From an uncultured Bacteroidia bacterium (GTDB taxonomy: Bacteria > Bacteroidota > Bacteroidia > Bacteroidales > UBA932), in the NCBI GenBank assembly GCA_902767355.1, contig CACXHG010000265.1:1-5221 (forward strand): DNA of 5,221 bases, read 5' to 3'. A program made the position numbers and the translations under genes. The notes under the pieces were generated by a model that did no database searches, was not told the DNA's origin, and saw only the letters and a program-made list of their open reading frames with translations. Below are positions 4,072-5,221 of this stretch, in pieces (position 1 is the stretch's first letter; each line of letters starts with the position of its first letter).

Positions 4072-5221
4072 CTACCAGAACGAATCGCTGGTGGATTCTA
4101 CCTTGTCGGCCTTTTCCTTGCCTATGGCGTCGGGGAGATTGACGAAGAAATCGATGCCGATCTTCTTTTCCAGCTCGTCTATAGTCATGGAATAGCTTGA
4201 GTAGGAGCTCCCGCTGTAGGACTTGTGGTCGAAGTAGAAGGCGATGCCGGTATAGCCGTTTGTCTGCGAGGTGATGCCTTTTTTCTTGCTCTTGTCGTAG
4301 CCCAGCAGAGCCTTGTAATAGCCGGTGGGGATGGCTACCTTCTTGCCGTTGTTGTCGTAGGCGTAGCTCTTGCTGTCCTTTACCACGCAACCTGTCACAA
4401 CATACAGGGTGTCAAATGATTGAGCCCAGTCGCGCACTTGATTTTCCAGCGTGTTCCATATCCCGCCGTTGAAACTGCTGCTCTGGGGAGTCATATTGGT
4501 GTAGTAGAAGGTCTGGACGTTGTCTGCGTGTCTCAGGCGGTCGGCAGACGGGATCTGATGTCCTCTGGACCAGGTGGTTCCGCCGTTGGTGTTGCCGCTG
4601 GAAGAAGAGCTGCGGTAGGCTTTCTTGAGCAGAGGCTGCTTGTCCTGGGGCAGTTTGGGGTCGTAGCCCCAGGCGTTGGTACGGCTGCCGCTGCCGATGA
4701 TATCGTCGTTGAGCGGATAGGCCACCCAGAGAGCCACCATAGCTTCTGAGTCCCAATAATATGAGTAGTTGCGGCCGGCGGCGTTGGAGCTCTCGTGGCT
4801 GATGAAGATAAGCGAGGGGGCGTTTGTCGCCGGAAGCTCCAGCCAGCCGTGGGCCGCGGAGCCTGGCGTGTCATCTCCGCCGGGAGTGTCTCCGCCAGGA
4901 GTATCTCCGCCGCCGGGCGTGTCTCCGCCACCGGGCGTGTCTCCGCCACCGGGCGTGTCACCGCCACCGGGGACGCCGTCGCTGTAGGCGTTGATACCCC
5001 AGAGGATAACCCTGCCGTCGGATTCCATATTGACCTGGGTGGCGCTTGAAGATGTGATTGTAAACACGTAATAAGCGTCATCGTCTGTGGTGGAGATGCT
5101 GTAAGGAGGATTATTTACTATGCCGTCGTTGGGCTTGATGGAATATGTCTTGTTTGTGCCGCCGCAGCTGACCTTCAGCGAGGCTGTCTTGTCGCTCCAG
5201 CCAAGGGCGTAGAAAGCCAGG
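4072..5221 (-). CDS. DNA/RNA non-specific endonuclease, NUC1 / ββα-Me family (N-terminus beyond window)
   Basis: The frame is open to the right edge (first full codon 5220-5218) and stops at 4074-4072; 382 residues are visible. Visible residues 1-83 are a beta-rich segment of unknown family (ends VILWGINAYSDG), 84-119 a Gly-Asp-Thr-Pro repeat linker, and about 120-382 the nuclease domain. Catalytic layout: WSRGHQIPSADR with H221, YTNMTPQ with N242, FNGGIWNTLE with N251 and E259. Spacings H-N 30, N-N 9 and N-E 8 equal those of Serratia nuclease (H89, N110, N119, E127), so the enzyme should be active with Mg2+. The usual DRGH motif is SRGH here. A GTG at 5067 is internal, since sensible sequence continues upstream of it. 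Members of this family are usually exported, but any signal peptide is outside the window. It converges on the ATPase gene with 3 bp between stops. Confidence 0.93.
   Translation of the reverse strand, partial: LAFYALGWSDKTASLKVSCGGTNKTYSIKPNDGIVNNPPYSISTTDDDAYYVFTITSSSATQVNMESDGRVILWGINAYSDGVPGGGDTPGGGDTPGGGDTPGGGDTPGGDTPGGDDTPGSAAHGWLELPATNAPSLIFISHESSNAAGRNYSYYWDSEAMVALWVAYPLNDDIIGSGSRTNAWGYDPKLPQDKQPLLKKAYRSSSSSGNTNGGTTWSRGHQIPSADRLRHADNVQTFYYTNMTPQSSSFNGGIWNTLENQVRDWAQSFDTLYVVTGCVVKDSKSYAYDNNGKKVAIPTGYYKALLGYDKSKKKGITSQTNGYTGIAFYFDHKSYSGSSYSSYSMTIDELEKKIGIDFFVNLPDAIGKEKADKVESTSDSFW
4864..4971 (-). repeat. 18-bp tandem repeat encoding a PGGGDT linker
   Basis: On the coding (minus) strand the repeat encodes PGGGDT four times, then PGGDT, PGGDDT. 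The unit is 18 bp (plus-strand form CCGCCACCGGGCGTGTCT); the copies at 4900-4971 are nearly identical and decay toward the nuclease domain. Loss or gain of units keeps the frame, so it should change only linker length. It separates the N-terminal beta-rich segment from the nuclease domain. Confidence 0.9.

Noticed and set aside
4072..4098. Hairpins after the ATPase (ACCAG/CTGGT and GAATC/GATTC)
   Set aside because: Five-bp stems, mutually exclusive, without a T tract on either strand; too weak to call a terminator.

Overview
The window looks like chromosomal DNA from a high-GC member of the Bacteroidota, probably order Bacteroidales (Alistipes-like or a similar gut lineage; this assignment is inference). 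The main reasons are TAnnTTTG-type -7 promoter boxes directly before three genes, the absence of clear Shine-Dalgarno sequences, a TPR/LuxR membrane regulator of a type common in this phylum, and dispersed repeats built on TCGAGCGAAGTCGAGA, which are frequent in these genomes.

Layout, left to right. (1) The 3' end of an OmpA-family gene (+), closed by a 10-bp GC-rich hairpin. (2) A 129-bp gap with a 32-bp dispersed repeat and a promoter box 5 nt before the next ATG. (3) A 400-aa membrane-anchored regulator (+): signal peptide, periplasmic TPR-like helices, one membrane span, cytoplasmic LuxR/GerE helix-turn-helix. (4) A 127-bp gap with a reverse-oriented diverged repeat, a second copy of the 32-bp repeat, and another promoter box 6 nt before a GTG start. 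(5) A Fur-family metalloregulator of 141 aa (+). (6) A 52-bp gap with a promoter box and a perfect 11-bp inverted repeat that overlaps the box and ends just before the next ATG. (7) A 633-aa P1B-2 (Zn/Cd/Pb-type) efflux ATPase with a His-rich tail in place of an HMA domain (+). (8) On the minus strand, convergent and only 3 bp away, a DNA/RNA non-specific endonuclease (ββα-Me, NUC1) with a Gly/Asp/Thr/Pro repeat linker. Its start lies beyond the right edge.

How the genes fit together: the Fur-family gene and the ATPase form a metal-homeostasis pair (sensor plus exporter), and the palindrome over the ATPase promoter is the best candidate for the sensor's operator. The TPR-TM-LuxR protein appears to be a separate one-component transmembrane regulator. 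The OmpA fragment (envelope-peptidoglycan anchoring) and the nuclease (probably exported) have no evident functional tie to the metal module. No RNA genes, CRISPR arrays, transposase genes or attachment sites were seen. The main novelty is regulatory: the 11-10-11 palindrome, and two repeat-plus-promoter modules whose copies differ by a paired, compensatory change.
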